Assembly: GCA_030427245.1 (NCBI GenBank)
Contig: JAUHXA010000027.1
Span: 24,761 to 88,760, forward strand
Origin: Bacteroidia bacterium
Lineage (GTDB): Bacteria; Bacteroidota; Bacteroidia; Chitinophagales; UBA2359
Reading direction: 5' to 3'
Length of the DNA stretch: 64,000 nucleotides
This document shows positions 25,601 to 34,839 of this stretch, in pieces (within the stretch, counting starts at the first letter, position 1; every line of letters starts with the position of its first letter). The translations under genes and the position numbers were made by a program. The notes under the pieces are model-generated. The model was given only the letters and a program-made list of their open reading frames with translations. It made no database searches and had not been told where the DNA came from.

Positions 25601-28600
25601 GCGAAGACGTTGTAACCGTTGGACTTACAGGTGAAGGCCCACACAATGTGGTTTGGGGAACACCTGGCACCAAAACAATCACCCTAGTTGTGACTGCAAA
25701 TGGCTGTCCATCAGAAATGTTCTCAGCCGACTTAGAAATTATACCAGAACCTCAAACACCCACTATCTCCTGTGGACCATCTACCGAAGACTGTGTGACC
25801 TTTGAGTGGACTTCTACAGATGGTGACAATGGTTATACTTTTAGCCTTTTGATTACTCCACCAAGCGGTAGTCCAATGACTCAAACGGGACTGCAAAGTG
25901 ATACTAACAGCTATACAATCTGTGATTTAGAGCCAGGAACAGAAGTTCGCATCAGTGGATTACGAGCAGTAGCTTTTGACCCCTGTAACAATTCCGCCGC
26001 AGCCGCAGCATTTACGTGTAATGCGATTGATTGTAGCGAAATTCTCACTATCAATGGTTTGCCAAATGATGTTTGTGCTGATGGAGGCTCCATCAACTTC
26101 AATTTTGTAGCACCTGTCGGAGCAGTTATCAGTGGAAATGGCGTAACCCAAAACACCAACAGCAGTGCGACCTTCAATCCTGCAACAGCAGGAGCAGGTG
26201 TTCACACCATCAGCTTAGACTATACAGACCCAGATACCAACTGTCCTCCTTACAATGAAACAACTCAAATTGAAGTTTTTGCAGTACCTACTGCGGACTT
26301 CAATATTGCAGGAAACACAACCGAATTTTGCATTGGACAGCCTGTTACTTTTACCTTCAACGGTTCAGCAGGAATAGACAGCTACAATTGGAACTTTGGC
26401 TCAGGAGCTTCTCCTTCAAGTTCGGTCAGTGCCAATCCACCAGCCATTTCTTACAGCTCGGCAGGCACTAAAACCATTACTTTGCAGGTAAACGACAACG
26501 GATGTTTGGACGAAACCAGTCAAACCATCACCATTGTAGCACCTTTGGCAACACCTGTTGTTAGTTGTGAAGAAACCACTCAAACTTCGGTTACTTTTGG
26601 ATGGAACGACATTGCAGGAAATACAGGCTACTCTATCAGTTATACGATTGACAATGGCGCACCTGTAAGCGACAACCTTGTAGCAGGAACGACTTCCTAT
26701 ATGGTTTCACCTCTTACACCAGGACAATCCGTAGAAATTACAGTGACTGCTTTGGGGAATGACCCTTGTGGAGACAGCAATTCCGACACACAAGTATGTG
26801 TGGCACAAGACTGTATTCCAGCCAATCCACAAATCACAGGCCTAAATAGTGAATATTGTGACGATTGTGGAAGTCCAATCACCTTGACTGCTACTCCGTC
26901 GGGAGGAACATTTACCATTGATGCAGACCCAACGCCTATCACGACCTTTGACCCTTGTGGCTTGTCGGGAACGTTTACCATTCATTATGAGTACACACAA
27001 GGAGAATGTACGGAAACTACCTCACAGTCAGTGACCGTCTATACTCGACCAACCGCAGATATAGCTGTATCAGCTACCGAAATTTGTTTGGATGGAAGTA
27101 TAGACATCAGCTTCACAGGTACAGCAGGTGCAAATGCCAACTACAACTGGAATTTTGGTGCGAATGCAAGTCCTCAAACGGCCAATACCGCTGGACCACA
27201 CAATGTATCTTGGACTTCAAGTGGAGTCAAAACCATCACCCTCAATCTGGATGAAAATGGATGTACTGCAACGGCTGCAACAACAACCATTGAAGTATTT
27301 GACCCACTACCAACCCCTACCATTAGCTGTAATGGCAGCACCGAAAACAGTGTGAGCTTTAGTTGGAGTGATGTAGGAGGAACAGGCGAGTTTATTTACG
27401 ATGTCTATCTTAACGGTAGCTTAGACTTGAGTGCTCAAAGTACTTTTGGCACAACTTACGACCGCAATGGTTTGACACCAGGCGATGAAGTTAGAATCGT
27501 ATTGTATGCCGTCGGAACTGCTCCCTGTGGAGACAGCGCAACGGCTGAACAAACTTGTTTTGCAGAAAACTGCCCAACCCTTGAACCAACTATTGACAAC
27601 TTGAATGCTGCTTATTGCCAAAATTCAGGAACGATTCCTTTGACCGCTACCAATACAGGCGGTAATGGCTCTGGTACAGGCGAATTTACTTTGAACAATG
27701 TGGTCATTACCGAGTTTGATACCAATCAAACTCCTGGCACTTACACCATCAACTATACCTACACACAAGGTTCTTGTTCGGGTTCGACTTCTGCAATTGT
27801 CACTATTGACGAACAACCACAAGCCGACATTGCAGCTCTATTGGATGCCTGTATCAGTGAAACGGTGGACATCACTTACACTGGAACAGCTCCTGCAGGA
27901 GCAAACTTCACGTGGGATTTTGGAACAGGCGCGATTCCTGCCACTCAAACGGGTGAAGGTCCTTGGCAAGTGGCTTGGGACAGCGAGGGAACAAAAACCA
28001 TCAGTGTGACCGTAGAATTGAATGGCTGTCAAGACGAAACAAGCATCACGATGGAAGTGATTGCCCCATTGGAAACACCTACCGTCACCTGTACAGAAGT
28101 GACTCAAAACGATATTACTTTTGAATGGAACAACGTGGCAAGCAGCTACAATGTGAGTGTGATTGTCAATTCGATTCCAACTTTTGACGACCCTGCCTTT
28201 ACGGGCGAGACTTATACTGCAACGGCCTTGGTGCCAGGTGATGAAGTCAGCATAGTCGTTGAGCCTTTGGGGGATGCGCCTTGCGGCAATGGCATTGCAG
28301 GAGCAACTTCTTGCATTGCAGCAGACTGCCCAGAATTGGCTTTGGAAATTTTGATGGACAATACTTCTTTCTGTTTGGACGAAGAAGGAACATTACTGAG
28401 TGCAAATCCAGCAGGCGGTTCTTTCACCATCAATACAAATCCAACTCCTGTGGGCGACTTCAATCCCGCATTGATAGGTGTAGGTACACACACAGTCTAT
28501 TACAACTATACTGACCCTGATACAGGCTGTCCTTATGCCGATTCATTAGAAGTCAATGTCTTTGAATTACCAGAAGCCAACTTTGATTTGGCGTTGCAGG

Positions 28601-29358
28601 CTTGTCCAGATGAAGCGATTACTCTTGACTTTACAGGTTTGGCACCCAATACCTCAGATGGCGGCTTCAATTGGGGCAACTTCAATGGAGCAGATATTTT
28701 GTCGGGTTTAGGTGCAGGTCCTTACGAACTCAGTTGGACAAGCGCAGGCACAAAAACCATCAGCTTGCAAATTACCACAGACGATGGCTGCACTTCGAGT
28801 ATTGAACAAACCATTGAGATTACCGACATGAATTTGTTGATGCCCGAAACACTAACCATCGCTCAGGGAGACAGCATTTTGATTACTGCACTTGCCAATT
28901 CTTCTACGGCCGATGTGACAACGTATGTTTGGGACAATGTGGAGACATTGAGTTGTATCGACTGTTTCAATCCAATGGCAAGTCCTACTGAAACAACGAC
29001 TTATACGCTGACCGTGACGGATGATGATGGCTGTAGTACGGCTGCAAGTGTCTTGGTCAATGTGGTCATTCCTGAACCTGTTCCCCAAGTGACGATTGCG
29101 AATGCTTTCTCACCAAATGGAGACGGAATAAATGACCGATTCTATCCATTTTTAGACGACATGGCAGTAAGCATGAACATGCAAATCTACAATCGCTGGG
29201 GTGAAATGATTTATGAAAGTACGGACAGAGACGGCTATTGGGATGGCACTTATAAAGACGACCCTGTACCTGTTGGAGTATATGTTTATTGGGTCATAGT
29301 AGAATTTTCTAATGGCTCCTCTCAACTCTTGACAGGGAATGTGACCGTCTTTCACTAA
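22663..29358 (+). CDS. Giant multi-domain surface protein with T9SS type B sorting domain
   Basis: 2231 residues. Signal peptide to about residue 28 (...FIHAQ); a CUB-like region at about 30-160 (FYDDGG, VMDFSTF, DGPNTSSDLIGAYEG); a beta-sandwich region to about 345; then six repeats of about 256 residues, each made of an Ig-like module (YC...GGTFTID...FDP), a PKD-like module (WNFG...GTKTITL) and a fibronectin III-like module (SFSW...PGDEV.I...PCG) and joined at a conserved Cys. Repeat anchors in the DNA: 24487, 25255, 26032, 26812, 27571, 28327. The C-terminus (ANAFSPNGDGINDRFYP...QIYNRWGEMIYES...GVYVYWV) is the gliding-motility-associated CHU_C type B sorting domain. Likely a surface or secreted adhesin; function is inference. 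Confidence 0.9.
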   Translation: MRGLYLRILQAIICLTLFFFNSNFIHAQATYLMGDVPSTTDPVGFFYDDGGNGFPGFYSNQSASNAQQFTICPEGAGCVIMDFSTFITENSSSLGQGDLLFVYDGPNTSSDLIGAYEGALLNSENAFGQIFAGSGCMTLVFIQNGGFTTVGWEAEWTSFTSTCVTHSTLDPPVDCETAILVCDEESLNYNSNGPGVEELLSQGIEGCISSGEKQSAWFVININQFAPPNIPLEFTIAPKPGGEDYDFSVFGPTNDCENLGFPIRCSYAEEVTAGTLLTGLRVGETDISESPTLDNNGAGANGFVSPIIVNPGETYYIMVNNFSADNVGFDLYWGDPVIDNNILDCTVCDFALIMPDDFSVCQGETFDLMADIFKGSGFFNFDWSSDPPLSLTGGNPVTVSTPLGYSGQITIDLTVTDTEVNNCFREGSITVDVQSDFSFGGTEITSLLCPGDITDVELFGTFGDGTEFTWDIGDANFIGGDSTALGPFQLSWDEPGDKLVTVALQQGDCNDIIVELETKVLPIIGTPTVMCPSLPSDSTFTWTQVTDAISYTVTVLVNGEEIETFNTTSSQYTVEGAQGEDVEIIVIANHGTGYCDGTSGSVECTILGCEIPGDFGILAINDTYCEENDPLPLIGNPSGGTFTIDEIEVTTFDPAQGEGEYLIQYTFEDTTLGCIYTDIDTVTVLGALTADFTVTDSICTDGFATVTYDGNAGADADYSWNFSNGSPSTSNSPGPIEVAWDSGSGSSTMVVTLEVSSNGCSSGIPTPQFITVIQAPTAPELTCDEAELGCASVSWTAEAGHLYYIEAIVNGNPLPPIPAITNGNYNQCGLEDGDTLLVNVYAEIEGNTFCGQTAPVSIECIVNTCNETPLSILGIDETYCLGDQVVEITTEPAGGILSTASAGLIDSTFTIADAGVGEHTILYEWMDEDGCPNDTTFTTTIYEIPTASFTINPNPICEGSGATITYNGTSGVEDFEWDFGEDVVTVGLTGEGPHNVVWGTPGTKTITLVVTANGCPSEMFSADLEIIPEPQTPTISCGPSTEDCVTFEWTSTDGDNGYTFSLLITPPSGSPMTQTGLQSDTNSYTICDLEPGTEVRISGLRAVAFDPCNNSAAAAAFTCNAIDCSEILTINGLPNDVCADGGSINFNFVAPVGAVISGNGVTQNTNSSATFNPATAGAGVHTISLDYTDPDTNCPPYNETTQIEVFAVPTADFNIAGNTTEFCIGQPVTFTFNGSAGIDSYNWNFGSGASPSSSVSANPPAISYSSAGTKTITLQVNDNGCLDETSQTITIVAPLATPVVSCEETTQTSVTFGWNDIAGNTGYSISYTIDNGAPVSDNLVAGTTSYMVSPLTPGQSVEITVTALGNDPCGDSNSDTQVCVAQDCIPANPQITGLNSEYCDDCGSPITLTATPSGGTFTIDADPTPITTFDPCGLSGTFTIHYEYTQGECTETTSQSVTVYTRPTADIAVSATEICLDGSIDISFTGTAGANANYNWNFGANASPQTANTAGPHNVSWTSSGVKTITLNLDENGCTATAATTTIEVFDPLPTPTISCNGSTENSVSFSWSDVGGTGEFIYDVYLNGSLDLSAQSTFGTTYDRNGLTPGDEVRIVLYAVGTAPCGDSATAEQTCFAENCPTLEPTIDNLNAAYCQNSGTIPLTATNTGGNGSGTGEFTLNNVVITEFDTNQTPGTYTINYTYTQGSCSGSTSAIVTIDEQPQADIAALLDACISETVDITYTGTAPAGANFTWDFGTGAIPATQTGEGPWQVAWDSEGTKTISVTVELNGCQDETSITMEVIAPLETPTVTCTEVTQNDITFEWNNVASSYNVSVIVNSIPTFDDPAFTGETYTATALVPGDEVSIVVEPLGDAPCGNGIAGATSCIAADCPELALEILMDNTSFCLDEEGTLLSANPAGGSFTINTNPTPVGDFNPALIGVGTHTVYYNYTDPDTGCPYADSLEVNVFELPEANFDLALQACPDEAITLDFTGLAPNTSDGGFNWGNFNGADILSGLGAGPYELSWTSAGTKTISLQITTDDGCTSSIEQTIEITDMNLLMPETLTIAQGDSILITALANSSTADVTTYVWDNVETLSCIDCFNPMASPTETTTYTLTVTDDDGCSTAASVLVNVVIPEPVPQVTIANAFSPNGDGINDRFYPFLDDMAVSMNMQIYNRWGEMIYESTDRDGYWDGTYKDDPVPVGVYVYWVIVEFSNGSSQLLTGNVTVFH
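24487..29100 (+). repeat. Six ~768-bp in-gene repeats
   Basis: Anchors (codon for the Cys opening each unit) at 24487, 25255, 26032, 26812, 27571 and 28327 are spaced 768, 777, 780, 759 and 756 bp. Units have diverged clearly in protein sequence, so they are old rather than a fresh expansion. Confidence 0.85.
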
Positions 29359-29364
29359 GGATTT

Positions 29365-29451
29365 CCAATAAAATAACTTCCCGTTTTTTCTACTACATCC
29401 CCCTCCCCCCTTTCAAAGTGGGAATTGTAGGTCGGAAACTTATTTTATTGG
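29365..29451. repeat. Palindromic intergenic element, copy 2
   Basis: Ends CCAATAAAATAA and TTATTTTATTGG are perfect 12-bp inverted repeats. The inside (CCCCTCCCCCCTTTCAAAG..GGGAA..GTAGGTCGG) resembles copy 1 at 17880-17956. It begins 7 bp after the stop of the giant gene. Confidence 0.7.
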
Positions 29452-29479
29452 AGTTACTAAACAAAACTTCACCAACTAC

Positions 29480-29535
29480 AAATGGGAAATAGGTTGAAAC
29501 CGAATAGGATTTCAATTTATTTCCCATTTTGTTTT
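29480..29535 (+). terminator. Terminator hairpin
   Basis: AAATGGGAAATA (29480-29491) pairs perfectly with TATTTCCCATTT (29518-29529), with an inner TTGAAA/TTTCAA stem, then TGTTTTTC. It lies between the giant gene and the membrane glycosyltransferase gene. Confidence 0.7.
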
Positions 29536-29554
29536 TCAACAATGTCTTCCTAAC

Positions 29555-31192
29555 TTGTCCTTCAATTTCAACTCCATAAACTCACTTTCTACGTTGAAAA
29601 ACCGTTACTACTTCCTAGCAGGTCTGATGCTTTTGTCCATTTTAGTACGAATACCGCACATAGATCGACCGCTTTCCAAACACCATGAGTTCTGCACCGC
29701 ACTTGCGCTGATTACCTTCGATGTTTGGAAACTGGATGGAGCAGCCAAGTTTCATTACAGCCCTGTCACCAACTACCAAAATCCCGCTGACCTCCACATC
29801 AACAACGGTACTGTTCCGCTACTCAAAGACGGCACGCACTACTACCTCTCGCATCCACCTATGGGTTTTTGGTTGCCCTACATGAGCCTGAAATATTTGG
29901 GCTTCGAGTTGAGTAGCCGCAATTTGCAGTACTTCAATGTTCTCTTTCATTTACTGGCAACACTTTGTGTTTTTTCGATTGTGGAAATATTGTTGGTTAG
30001 AAAAGAAGAAAACAAAAATTCATCTTCTCCCCTATTTTCCCCTTCTCTTTTGGCTGCAAGTGTTTATTTGTTCAGTCCTGCAATGCTTTGGTACAGCTCT
30101 AATGTCTATTTCTCAGATATATTTGTCAATCAATTGTTTGTCATTAGTGTTTGGATGTGTGTAAAATTGCAGCAAAATTACCGCCTGTTCCTTCAAAACG
30201 ATATCGAAAATAGCAACACACTGCCACCCTCTATTTACCTTCAATTGCTGGCTTTCGGTGTGTTGGTCGGAATGACCTTATTGACCGAATGGATTGGTTT
30301 TTTATTGGCAGCAAGTGTGGGTTTATATACTTTCATCCAACTTTTCAAATCCTCTAAACGAACGACAAAAACCTTTTATGGGCTTCAATTGGGTTTGATG
30401 ATTTTAGCGGTTTTGGCAGGTTTGGGTATCACCTTCAGTGTGTATAGCAGCATTGCAGGAAGTGAAGCATTTTTAGAATATTTAGAGCATCGTTTTTTAT
30501 CGAGAACAGGACAAATGGGAGACAATCCAGGAATGTTGGCCGTTTGGTATTCCTACCTCAAACAATTACCTCAACATTTCTTTAGTTCTTACCTACCCGT
30601 TTTGTTGTTGTTAATGGCTTTGTTGGGGTTGTATTTTTTCCAAGTTCCACGACAAAAAAACACCAAAGTCCATTCTGAATATCCTCAAAAATCAGCTTTG
30701 TCGCATTTTTGGTGGATCATCTTACCACCTATTTTGGGGCATTACTTTTTGTTTATCAACTATGCTGCCGTTCACGAATATGCAGTCATCAAAATGGCAC
30801 TGCCTTTGAGTGTGTGGATGGCGGTTTTGTACCACCGAATCCTCAACACCAAACCTTCTTGGGCCTCCTATTTCAAATACGCCTTTTTCCTTGTCTTTTG
30901 GCTTTGCATAGTGCAACACTACTACATCAATCGTTTGGGAGATTATTCACAGACAGGTGAGCGTTATGATACGCACAAGCGATTGGGTACAGTAATTCAA
31001 GAAAATGCTTTTCCCGACGAGATGGTTTTTGTGAAAGGCAAAGCGGATGTCAGTTTTTTGCTGGTTTATTATGCCAAACGCAATATCTGGACTTATCGAA
31101 CACCTGAAAAAATGGAAAAAGATTTGGAGGCTTTTGGGAATCCCAAGTATCGGATTTTTAATGCCGATAGTATTTTGCAGAATGAGCCTTAA
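29555..31192 (+). CDS. Membrane glycosyltransferase, ArnT/PMT (GT39/GT83)-like
   Basis: 545 residues from TTG at 29555; the first ATG (29627) would cut the first TM helix. The first TM helix is followed by IPHIDRPLSKHHEF, where the acidic/His pair resembles the catalytic first-loop region of GT-C enzymes. About ten more TM helices follow, with HPPMGFWLPYMSLKYLG in the PMT-like pattern, and a soluble C-terminal tail (about 470-545). GT-C enzymes of this kind use lipid-linked sugars on the periplasmic side. Acceptor unknown. The start codon is uncertain. Confidence 0.7.
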   Translation: MSFNFNSINSLSTLKNRYYFLAGLMLLSILVRIPHIDRPLSKHHEFCTALALITFDVWKLDGAAKFHYSPVTNYQNPADLHINNGTVPLLKDGTHYYLSHPPMGFWLPYMSLKYLGFELSSRNLQYFNVLFHLLATLCVFSIVEILLVRKEENKNSSSPLFSPSLLAASVYLFSPAMLWYSSNVYFSDIFVNQLFVISVWMCVKLQQNYRLFLQNDIENSNTLPPSIYLQLLAFGVLVGMTLLTEWIGFLLAASVGLYTFIQLFKSSKRTTKTFYGLQLGLMILAVLAGLGITFSVYSSIAGSEAFLEYLEHRFLSRTGQMGDNPGMLAVWYSYLKQLPQHFFSSYLPVLLLLMALLGLYFFQVPRQKNTKVHSEYPQKSALSHFWWIILPPILGHYFLFINYAAVHEYAVIKMALPLSVWMAVLYHRILNTKPSWASYFKYAFFLVFWLCIVQHYYINRLGDYSQTGERYDTHKRLGTVIQENAFPDEMVFVKGKADVSFLLVYYAKRNIWTYRTPEKMEKDLEAFGNPKYRIFNADSILQNEP

Positions 31193-31194
31193 TC

Positions 31195-32019
31195 TTACCT
31201 CACAACTACCAACCTTTCACTCCTCCAAAAATTCCCATCAGGGTATCTCAAAAAATAGATACCCGATGGAAATGTGTTTACCGAAAAGCTTAAAATTTCG
31301 TTTAATTGTTTGAAATGCAGCAAGGTTTTGCCCGTAAAATCGGTGACAAACAGTTCTTCAATTGGTGCTTGGACTTCAATCGTCACAAATTCGCTTGCAG
31401 GATTGGGATAGAATTGAAGTGAGAAATGGGAGTTCTGCACTTCAACTGATTTTTTGAAGCTTGTCTTTTCTGCAATTTGACTCACTTCAAAGACTTCTAT
31501 TTCTTCTTCGTTTGAAATTGAAGAGTCTTCAAAGTAGGCGGGGGATTTAAGAATTTCGTGGGCAATAATTTTATATTCGGCAGGTGTTTCTTTAAACTCC
31601 CATCTTAGACAGTTATCAGAAGGAGAACATAAACAAATATCTTTTCTTTCTCCAACTTTCACCCATTTCCCCATTGCAGGTTTCACCATCACACTATCTC
31701 TAACCGTCTCGAAAACAGGAGGATGGTAAATGAATTTCTTGGAGTTTTGTTTTAGAACTTGGTAAGTGATAGTTTTATATTGAGGTGGAATTTCTTCATT
31801 AACCCACGTCATTCCTTCCCCTCTGTAATTTTCACAAAAGCAGCAATCCCATACCATCCATTTTTTTGTCCATGCTATATCAGCAGGCTTCACCATCACC
31901 TTCTCACTAATCGTCTCAAAAACAGGCGGCAAAAAAAGATATTGAACATTTGCATCCGTTTGAGCCATTGAAGGAAAGCAGATAAAAAGGAAAAATAAAA
32001 TAGAGAACAGTCTTTGCAT
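31195..32019 (-). CDS. Secreted protein with two tandem domains and T9SS type A sorting signal
   Basis: 274 residues. Signal peptide to about residue 20 (...FPSMAQ). Two tandem copies of an unnamed domain of about 69 residues follow: PPVFETIS...MVKPA (31 onward) and PPVFETVR...MVKPA (100 onward), both with a Cys cluster (CCFC at 59-62; CLC at 129-131) and an E(T/I)P..YK(T/I)I ending. The C-terminus (FYPNPASEFVTIEV...SGIYFLRY...RLVVVR) is a T9SS type A sorting domain. The domain is not one I can name; a Cys-dependent fold, possibly disulfide-bonded, is inference. It ends 2 bp from the glycosyltransferase stop, convergent. Confidence 0.8.
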   Translation of the reverse strand: MQRLFSILFFLFICFPSMAQTDANVQYLFLPPVFETISEKVMVKPADIAWTKKWMVWDCCFCENYRGEGMTWVNEEIPPQYKTITYQVLKQNSKKFIYHPPVFETVRDSVMVKPAMGKWVKVGERKDICLCSPSDNCLRWEFKETPAEYKIIAHEILKSPAYFEDSSISNEEEIEVFEVSQIAEKTSFKKSVEVQNSHFSLQFYPNPASEFVTIEVQAPIEELFVTDFTGKTLLHFKQLNEILSFSVNTFPSGIYFLRYPDGNFWRSERLVVVR

Positions 32020-32136
32020 GGTTTTGAAGTTTTTAACAACTGCAATTTAATATTCATTTTGATTTTTACCAATTTTTAAAAGCTCATTAACAAAGCATTA
32101 ACAATTCACCCATCTTTATTCTGCAAAACTTCAAAT

Positions 32137-32168
32137 TTGGTTTTTAACACAACAACCAATAACTTCGC
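32137..32168 (+). promoter_or_regulatory. Promoter of the acyl-CoA carboxylase gene
   Basis: TTTG (32137-32140), 20 bp, then TAACTTCG (32161-32168), a 7/8 match to TAnnTTTG. The transcript would have a leader of about 130 bases containing short tandem repeats. Confidence 0.45.
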
Positions 32169-32226
32169 ACCTACGGATTTTTTTGAACAGGAACTGCTAT
32201 ATGAAAAGGAACTTGGTTTACAAAAA

Positions 32227-32295
32227 CATCAACCAAGAGCCAAAAGCATCCATAGTATCAATCAAGAATCCAAAGCATCAACCAAGAATCCAAAG
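32227..32295 (+). repeat. 20-bp tandem repeats in the leader of the carboxylase gene
   Basis: Three units of a 20-bp motif of the type (C/T)ATCAA(C/T)CAAGA.(C)CAAA.G at 32227-32246, 32256-32275 and 32276-32295, the last ending 11 bp before the ATG at 32307. The stretch is poor in G and T. Confidence 0.65.
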
Positions 32296-32306
32296 TATCC
32301 ATAAAC

Positions 32307-33851
32307 ATGCAAGACAAACTCCAAAAACTCCAATCCAAAATCGCCCAAGCCAAATTGGGTGGCGGCGAAAAACGCATTGCCAAACAACACGCCAAAGGCA
32401 AACTAACCGCCAGAGAACGAATAGAATTGTTGATGGACGAAGGCAGTTTTGAAGAAATCGGAATGTTGGTCACACACCGTTCTAAAGATTTCGGCATGGA
32501 AAACCAGAAGTTTTTGGGAGATGGAGTGGTGACAGGATACGGCACAATAAATGGGCGTTTGGTCTATGTGTTCTCACAAGACTTCACTGTATTTGGTGGT
32601 TCGCTCTCCGAAACACATGCCGAAAAAATCTGCAAAATCATGGATTTGGCGATGCAAAACGGAGCCCCTTTGATTGGCATGAACGATTCGGGAGGAGCGA
32701 GAATTCAGGAAGGCGTGAACTCATTAGGCGGCTATGCAGATATTTTCTTGCGGAATACGCTTTCATCAGGAGTGATTCCACAGCTTTCGGCCATCATGGG
32801 ACCTTGTGCGGGCGGTGCGGTCTATTCACCAGCCATTACCGACTTTATTCTTATGGTCGAAAACAGTTCCTACATGTATGTGACGGGGCCGAATGTGGTC
32901 AAAACGGTCACACACGAAACGGTGACACATGACGAATTGGGTGGAGCCAATACACATGCGACCAAATCAGGAGTCACGCATTTTGCCTGCGCCAACGAAG
33001 TCGTTTGTATCAACACGGTCAAACAACTGTTGAGTTATATGCCGCAAAACTGCGAGGAAGATGCCCCGATTTATCCTTATGAAGTCCAAAAAGATGAAAC
33101 TCGTCCACAATTGACCGACTTGCTTCCCGAATCCCCGAACCAACCTTACGATATGCGAGAAGTCATTGAAGGGGTGGTAGATGGCGATTCATTTTTAGAA
33201 GTGCATAAAGGTTATGCTGAGAATATGGTGGTAGGTTTTGCGAGAATTGCAGGACGAAGTATTGGAGTCGTGGCAAACCAACCTGCGTATTTGGCGGGCG
33301 TTTTGGACATCAATTCCTCCAAAAAAGGAGCGAGATTTGTGCGTTTTTGTGATGCCTTCAATATCCCTTTATTGGTCTTAGTAGATGTGCCAGGATTTTT
33401 GCCTGGTACCGATCAAGAATGGAACGCCATTATTACCAACGGAGCGAAATTACTCTATGCCTTTAGTGAAGCGACCGTTCCGAAAGTGACGGTTATCACC
33501 CGAAAAGCTTATGGTGGGGCTTATGATGTAATGAACTCCAAACATATTGGTGCAGATCTCAACTATGCTTGGCCTTCTGCCGAAATTGCAGTGATGGGAG
33601 CTTCGGGTGCTGCCGAAATCATTTTCCGACATGAAATAGCACAAGCAGAAAATCCTGCTGCCAAATTGCAAGAAAAAGTGGACGATTATACTGCTAAGTT
33701 TGCGAATCCCTACCGAGCAGCAGATAGGGGTTTTGTGGATGAAGTGATTCACCCACAAGACACCCGTATAAAATTGATAAAAGGCTTCAAAATGTTGGAG
33801 AACAAGGTATTGAAGTTACCCAAGAAGAAGCATGGAAATATGCCACTTTAG
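32307..33851 (+). CDS. Acyl-CoA carboxylase beta subunit (propionyl-CoA carboxylase-like)
   Basis: 514 residues, the full carboxyltransferase length (N and C subdomains). [60 protein letters not shown] and [12 protein letters not shown] match carboxyltransferases that pass CO2 from biotin to propionyl-CoA or methylmalonyl-CoA. No biotin carboxylase or biotin carrier is in the window, so it must use a partner elsewhere or be a methylmalonyl-CoA decarboxylase alpha-like subunit; propionyl-CoA carboxylase beta is the more usual assignment. It links to the acyl-CoA cluster at 37133-40983 by theme only. Confidence 0.88.
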   Translation: MQDKLQKLQSKIAQAKLGGGEKRIAKQHAKGKLTARERIELLMDEGSFEEIGMLVTHRSKDFGMENQKFLGDGVVTGYGTINGRLVYVFSQDFTVFGGSLSETHAEKICKIMDLAMQNGAPLIGMNDSGGARIQEGVNSLGGYADIFLRNTLSSGVIPQLSAIMGPCAGGAVYSPAITDFILMVENSSYMYVTGPNVVKTVTHETVTHDELGGANTHATKSGVTHFACANEVVCINTVKQLLSYMPQNCEEDAPIYPYEVQKDETRPQLTDLLPESPNQPYDMREVIEGVVDGDSFLEVHKGYAENMVVGFARIAGRSIGVVANQPAYLAGVLDINSSKKGARFVRFCDAFNIPLLVLVDVPGFLPGTDQEWNAIITNGAKLLYAFSEATVPKVTVITRKAYGGAYDVMNSKHIGADLNYAWPSAEIAVMGASGAAEIIFRHEIAQAENPAAKLQEKVDDYTAKFANPYRAADRGFVDEVIHPQDTRIKLIKGFKMLENKVLKLPKKKHGNMPL

Positions 33852-33858
33852 AGGAAAA

Positions 33859-34839
33859 TTATTCCAAATCCACATTTTCTTCCAAAACAATCGGAATACT
33901 CGTCTCAACAGGCACTTCAAAATTGGCTTCTGAACCCAGATAAGGACTGAATAAATCATCTGTATTGTTGATCTTCACTTTGTTGGTTTTGATGGGTAGA
34001 TAGGTGCCACCTACTTCCACAGCTATCAACTCCAAGAAATATTCGTCTCTGTTGTTTTTCGAAATATTTGCGTGCATATTGGAGTTGGCAGGAACAAGCG
34101 TTTTGCCGTCTATCACTACCGCATATAGCGTTTGCAAGGTAAGCGGATTCTTCATTGCCCACCAGTTGGATGGTAGAGTTCGAGGAAACAACTGTGTCCC
34201 TTTTGTCAAACGGTTTTTTGGAACGATTTCCACTGCAGGCTGTTCGACTTTTCTTGTTTCCACTTTCAAAACACTGACATCATTTGCCTGAGTTTGATTC
34301 TTGGCGTTTTTGCCTCCTCGTTGTTTGATTTTGGTTAATTTCCAAAACTGCCCACTAACGCCTTGGCTGTTACCCATGAACACCGTATTTCTTCCATCGT
34401 TTTTCACATCCAATACCTTCTTCTCCCCTTCTGACTTGGCGTACAATTGATAATAACCGCTTCCATCTGGAACGAGTCGCCATAGTTGACTTTTTCGTTT
34501 TCCTCTCTCTCCCAATTGAGGAGAATCGTTTACGATGTCCAAACATTTGGTACTTTTCTGAAATCGGGTAAAAACTCTGTACCAGCCCTCTCTTACGTGT
34601 TTGAAGCGCCAATATTGACCTTGTATTTTTCCTGGAGTTGCCAATTTGAGTTTGCAATTGCACTGCCCATCATCAACGATATCTAAGGCCAAGTTATCGC
34701 CTTTCCACATATTGGTGATTCGATACCAGAAACTGGAATCTATCGGCTCAGACTTCTCTTGCGCCATCAACAAAGAACTGAAAGAGAGGAGGATGGCTAA
34801 AGTACATACTTTTACGAAAATTGAATTACTGAATTTCAT
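33859..34839 (-). CDS. Secreted RICIN-type beta-trefoil lectin-like protein
   Basis: 326 residues. Signal peptide to about residue 26 (...SSLLMAQ). Residues about 36-168 form three beta-trefoil repeats ending in QYWRF (75-79), QLWRL (118-122) and QFWKL (164-168), the classic RICIN-type motif, so carbohydrate binding is likely. Residues 200-326 have no recognised domain. No T9SS sorting domain is visible. The gene is preceded by the structured leader also found at 20944-21045 and stands downstream of the DUF7452-like gene on the same strand. It converges on the carboxylase gene (7-bp gap). Confidence 0.8.
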   Translation of the reverse strand: MKFSNSIFVKVCTLAILLSFSSLLMAQEKSEPIDSSFWYRITNMWKGDNLALDIVDDGQCNCKLKLATPGKIQGQYWRFKHVREGWYRVFTRFQKSTKCLDIVNDSPQLGERGKRKSQLWRLVPDGSGYYQLYAKSEGEKKVLDVKNDGRNTVFMGNSQGVSGQFWKLTKIKQRGGKNAKNQTQANDVSVLKVETRKVEQPAVEIVPKNRLTKGTQLFPRTLPSNWWAMKNPLTLQTLYAVVIDGKTLVPANSNMHANISKNNRDEYFLELIAVEVGGTYLPIKTNKVKINNTDDLFSPYLGSEANFEVPVETSIPIVLEENVDLE

